A stretch of DNA of 20,886 nt from Nitrospinae bacterium RIFCSPLOWO2_12_39_16 (GTDB lineage: Bacteria; Nitrospinota; Nitrospinia; UBA9942): NCBI GenBank assembly GCA_001805005.1, contig MHDO01000129.1:1-20886 (forward strand). Reading direction: 5' to 3'. The position numbers and the translations under genes were made by a program. Shown one piece after another: positions 19,464-20,886 of the stretch. How positions within the stretch are numbered: position 1 is the stretch's first letter; every line of letters starts with the position of its first letter. Under the pieces are notes generated by a model that saw only the letters and a list, made by a program, of their open reading frames with translations, was not told the DNA's origin and made no database searches.

Positions 19464-19992
19464 AAGGATAATTACCTTCCTGAACAATCAAAAGATAAAT
19501 TATCTTGTTATCGGCGGCATCGCTGTTAGTGTAATCGGAGAGCCAAGAGAGACAGTAGATATAGACTTTTGTATTTTTATAAAAAAGGCTGATGCAGATA
19601 ACTTCCTTAAAAAAGCCGCGGATACCGGATATATAGTAGATAAGAAAGGAATGCTTAAGCAGGCAGAACTAACAGGTAGTTTCAAGATAATGGATGGTAA
19701 GGTTTGTATTGATTTTCTTATTTCTTCACATAAGCTTGAGAAGAGTGCCCTTAATAGAAAAATAGAGGTAGAAATGCATGGTGTTAAGGCATATTATCCA
19801 ACACCAGAAGATTTGATATTATTAAAGATAGTGCCAGGAAGACTTCAAGACCTTGCGGATATTGAAAATATTGCAAAAAGATATTCAGGTAAACTTGATA
19901 AGAGATACCTTCTGGATTGGGCGAAGAAATTATCTGATGAGGCAGAAGATATGAGGATTTATAGGGAAGTGAAAAGGCTGTTAATACTTTAA
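19444..19992 (+). CDS. Nucleotidyltransferase with GG...DID core (DUF6036/AbiEii-like)
   Basis: A 182-residue protein of the DNA polymerase beta-like nucleotidyltransferase superfamily. Motif GG at 24-25 (YLVIGGIAVSVIGEPRETVDID), metal-binding D39 and D41, and a third acidic strand KVCIDFLI; then TPEDLILLKIVPGRLQDLADIENI, a conserved tail seen in this group. Related proteins act as toxin or antitoxin components that attach nucleotides to tRNA or protein. ATG 19444 overlaps the preceding gene by 20 nt, with AAGGA abutting the ATG, so translation probably depends on the upstream gene. The MntA-like gene begins 2 nt after the stop. Substrate unknown. Confidence 0.82.
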   Translation: MLEAEYKRIITFLNNQKINYLVIGGIAVSVIGEPRETVDIDFCIFIKKADADNFLKKAADTGYIVDKKGMLKQAELTGSFKIMDGKVCIDFLISSHKLEKSALNRKIEVEMHGVKAYYPTPEDLILLKIVPGRLQDLADIENIAKRYSGKLDKRYLLDWAKKLSDEAEDMRIYREVKRLLIL

Positions 19993-19994
19993 AT

Positions 19995-20417
19995 ATGGAA
20001 AATTTAACTCTATTGTCAAATAATACTCTCAAGAATATCTGCGATTTATATGGCATTGAACTCATTTTTTTATTTGGCTCAAATGTTAAAGATAAAGCTG
20101 CAGCTAAAAGCGACCTTGACATCGGGGTTTATCTAACAAATCCCCTCCCGCCGGAAAAGATATGGGAGCTTCAGTGTTCCCTTATGGATATTTATAAAAG
20201 GAGTGATGTTGACTTGGTTATTTTAAACGATGCCTCTCCGTTATTATTATTTGATCTGTTGCTGAATAATAAGGTTATTTATATGAAAGGTGAACATGTG
20301 TTGTATGATTTTTTCTCATGGGTCCGTAAACGATACTGGCAATATAAGAGTCATTTTGAAAAATATGCTGAACAACTAAAAAGGGTAAGATTAGAGGCAA
20401 TGGGGATGATTAAATGA
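19995..20417 (+). CDS. mntA: MntA-type minimal nucleotidyltransferase antitoxin
   Basis: 140-residue MNT-domain protein. The motif GS-x10-DxD is complete: G28-S29 then D40 and D42 (FGSNVKDKAAAKSDLDIGVY), with the third acidic residue at D73 (SDVDLVIL). Characterised MntA proteins neutralise HEPN toxins by adding AMP groups to a tyrosine in the toxin's RX4HXY motif. The next gene encodes just such a HEPN protein and overlaps by 4 nt (ATGA). The C-terminal 40 residues (FSWVRKRYWQYKSHFEKYAEQLKRVRLEA) form a charged helix as in other members. The start at 19995 has no ribosome site and follows the upstream stop by 2 nt. The symbol is given by family. Confidence 0.87.
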   Translation: MENLTLLSNNTLKNICDLYGIELIFLFGSNVKDKAAAKSDLDIGVYLTNPLPPEKIWELQCSLMDIYKRSDVDLVILNDASPLLLFDLLLNNKVIYMKGEHVLYDFFSWVRKRYWQYKSHFEKYAEQLKRVRLEAMGMIK

Positions 20418-20845
20418 TTCAAAGAGAGATTATAGAAAACAAGTTACGACTCCTTCTGGGATATTTGTCCGAGCTAAAGGATTTTCTGGAAATCACATAC
20501 GAAGATTATCTTTCCTCTAATAAAAATAAAAGAACTATAGAGCGGCTGATTGAGTTAATCGTGGAATGCGGAAGCGATATTAGTGGAGATATATTAAGCT
20601 TATTAAATGGAACGGCGCCTGAATCATATTATAAGAGTTTTTCATTACTTGGGGAGAAAGGAGTTTTTGAAAAAGATTTTGCAGTGGGACTGGCTAAATA
20701 TGGCGGTCTGCGTAATAGAATAGCCCATGAATACGGCTCATATAAAGATGAAATTGTATATTCTCAAATAAAACCGTTATATAAAGATTTCCAGAGATTT
20801 TATAAGGCAGTTACTATTTATCTTAAATCGCTGAAAGATGAATAG
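20414..20845 (+). CDS. hepT: HEPN toxin (HepT/DUF86 type)
   Basis: 143-residue all-helical HEPN-domain protein. The RNase signature RX4HXY is intact near the C-terminus: R100 (RNRIAHEY), H105, Y107, the tyrosine being the residue AMPylated by MntA in characterised pairs. The N-terminal helix (ENKLRLLLGYLSELKDFLEI) and the LIVECGSDISGDIL segment match the DUF86 pattern. Expected to cleave RNA, often tRNA, when not neutralised. It overlaps mntA by 4 nt. With the upstream small protein and nucleotidyltransferase it completes a four-gene operon. Confidence 0.88.
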   Translation: MIQREIIENKLRLLLGYLSELKDFLEITYEDYLSSNKNKRTIERLIELIVECGSDISGDILSLLNGTAPESYYKSFSLLGEKGVFEKDFAVGLAKYGGLRNRIAHEYGSYKDEIVYSQIKPLYKDFQRFYKAVTIYLKSLKDE

Positions 20846-20886
20846 CAATATAATGACTAAAATAACATCTCTTGCATATATCACTT
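20838..20886 (+). CDS. Possible start of a further gene, cut by the window end
   Basis: An open frame begins at ATG 20838 (overlapping the hepT end by 8 nt) or ATG 20853 and runs off the window: MNSNIMTKITSLAYIT. There is no convincing ribosome site, and only 16 residues are visible, so reality and identity are uncertain. Confidence 0.25.
   Translation, partial: MNSNIMTKITSLAYIT

Overview
The window is an AT-rich segment of a Gram-negative bacterial chromosome. It carries a quinol-oxidising Rieske/cytochrome b6 pair, a bifunctional penicillin-binding protein with a periplasmic binding protein beside it, an NtrC/PilR-type sigma54 activator and a short Geobacter-type type IV pilin. These suggest an anaerobic or facultative lineage near the former Deltaproteobacteria or Nitrospirota. 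That placement is inference, because no rRNA or ribosomal protein gene is present. Intergenic space is unusually rich in short-period palindromic arrays.

Left part (1-1220): the 3' end of a Rieske iron-sulfur gene, then a complete four-haem-ligand cytochrome b6. The expected subunit IV gene does not follow. Next comes an accessory block (about 1560-5730): a large archaeo-eukaryotic-type primase plus superfamily II helicase protein of the TOTE conflict-system type, then an ATPase with a DUF234/PD-(D/E)XK-like C-terminus. The block lies between two direct repeats of about 105 bp, and the first repeat contains the helicase gene's translation start. It is the best candidate here for a transferred conflict or defence module.

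Middle part (5900-15350): a cluster of dispersed palindromic repeats, then housekeeping genes: coaD (CoA synthesis), an aspartate-type aminotransferase, an EamA permease, a small membrane protein and ndk on the minus strand, then yicC, gmk, coaBC and a class A penicillin-binding protein. coaBC and the PBP gene overlap by 4 nt. The usual yicC-remA-gmk-rpoZ-coaBC order is kept, except that remA and rpoZ are absent.

Right part (15350-20886): a minus-strand operon of a PilR-like sigma54 activator followed with no gap by a periplasmic ligand-binding protein. Divergent from it are a short pilin (PilA-N type) and a secreted partner that looks like the missing globular pilin domain. The pilin has a candidate sigma54 promoter and upstream TGACAA palindromes. 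A strong terminator separates this from a tight four-gene operon: a small unknown protein, a GG-DxD nucleotidyltransferase, and an MntA/HEPN toxin-antitoxin pair.

Three repeat themes run through the window: mirrored arrays of CACAGATT-like units (about 10-nt period, seven intergenic copies), exact 7-nt-period arrays of differing sequence (six loci, three of them lying within coding sequence, including one encoding a signal peptide), and other well-spread hairpin repeats. Several genes beginning just after a CACAGATT array lack a Shine-Dalgarno sequence.
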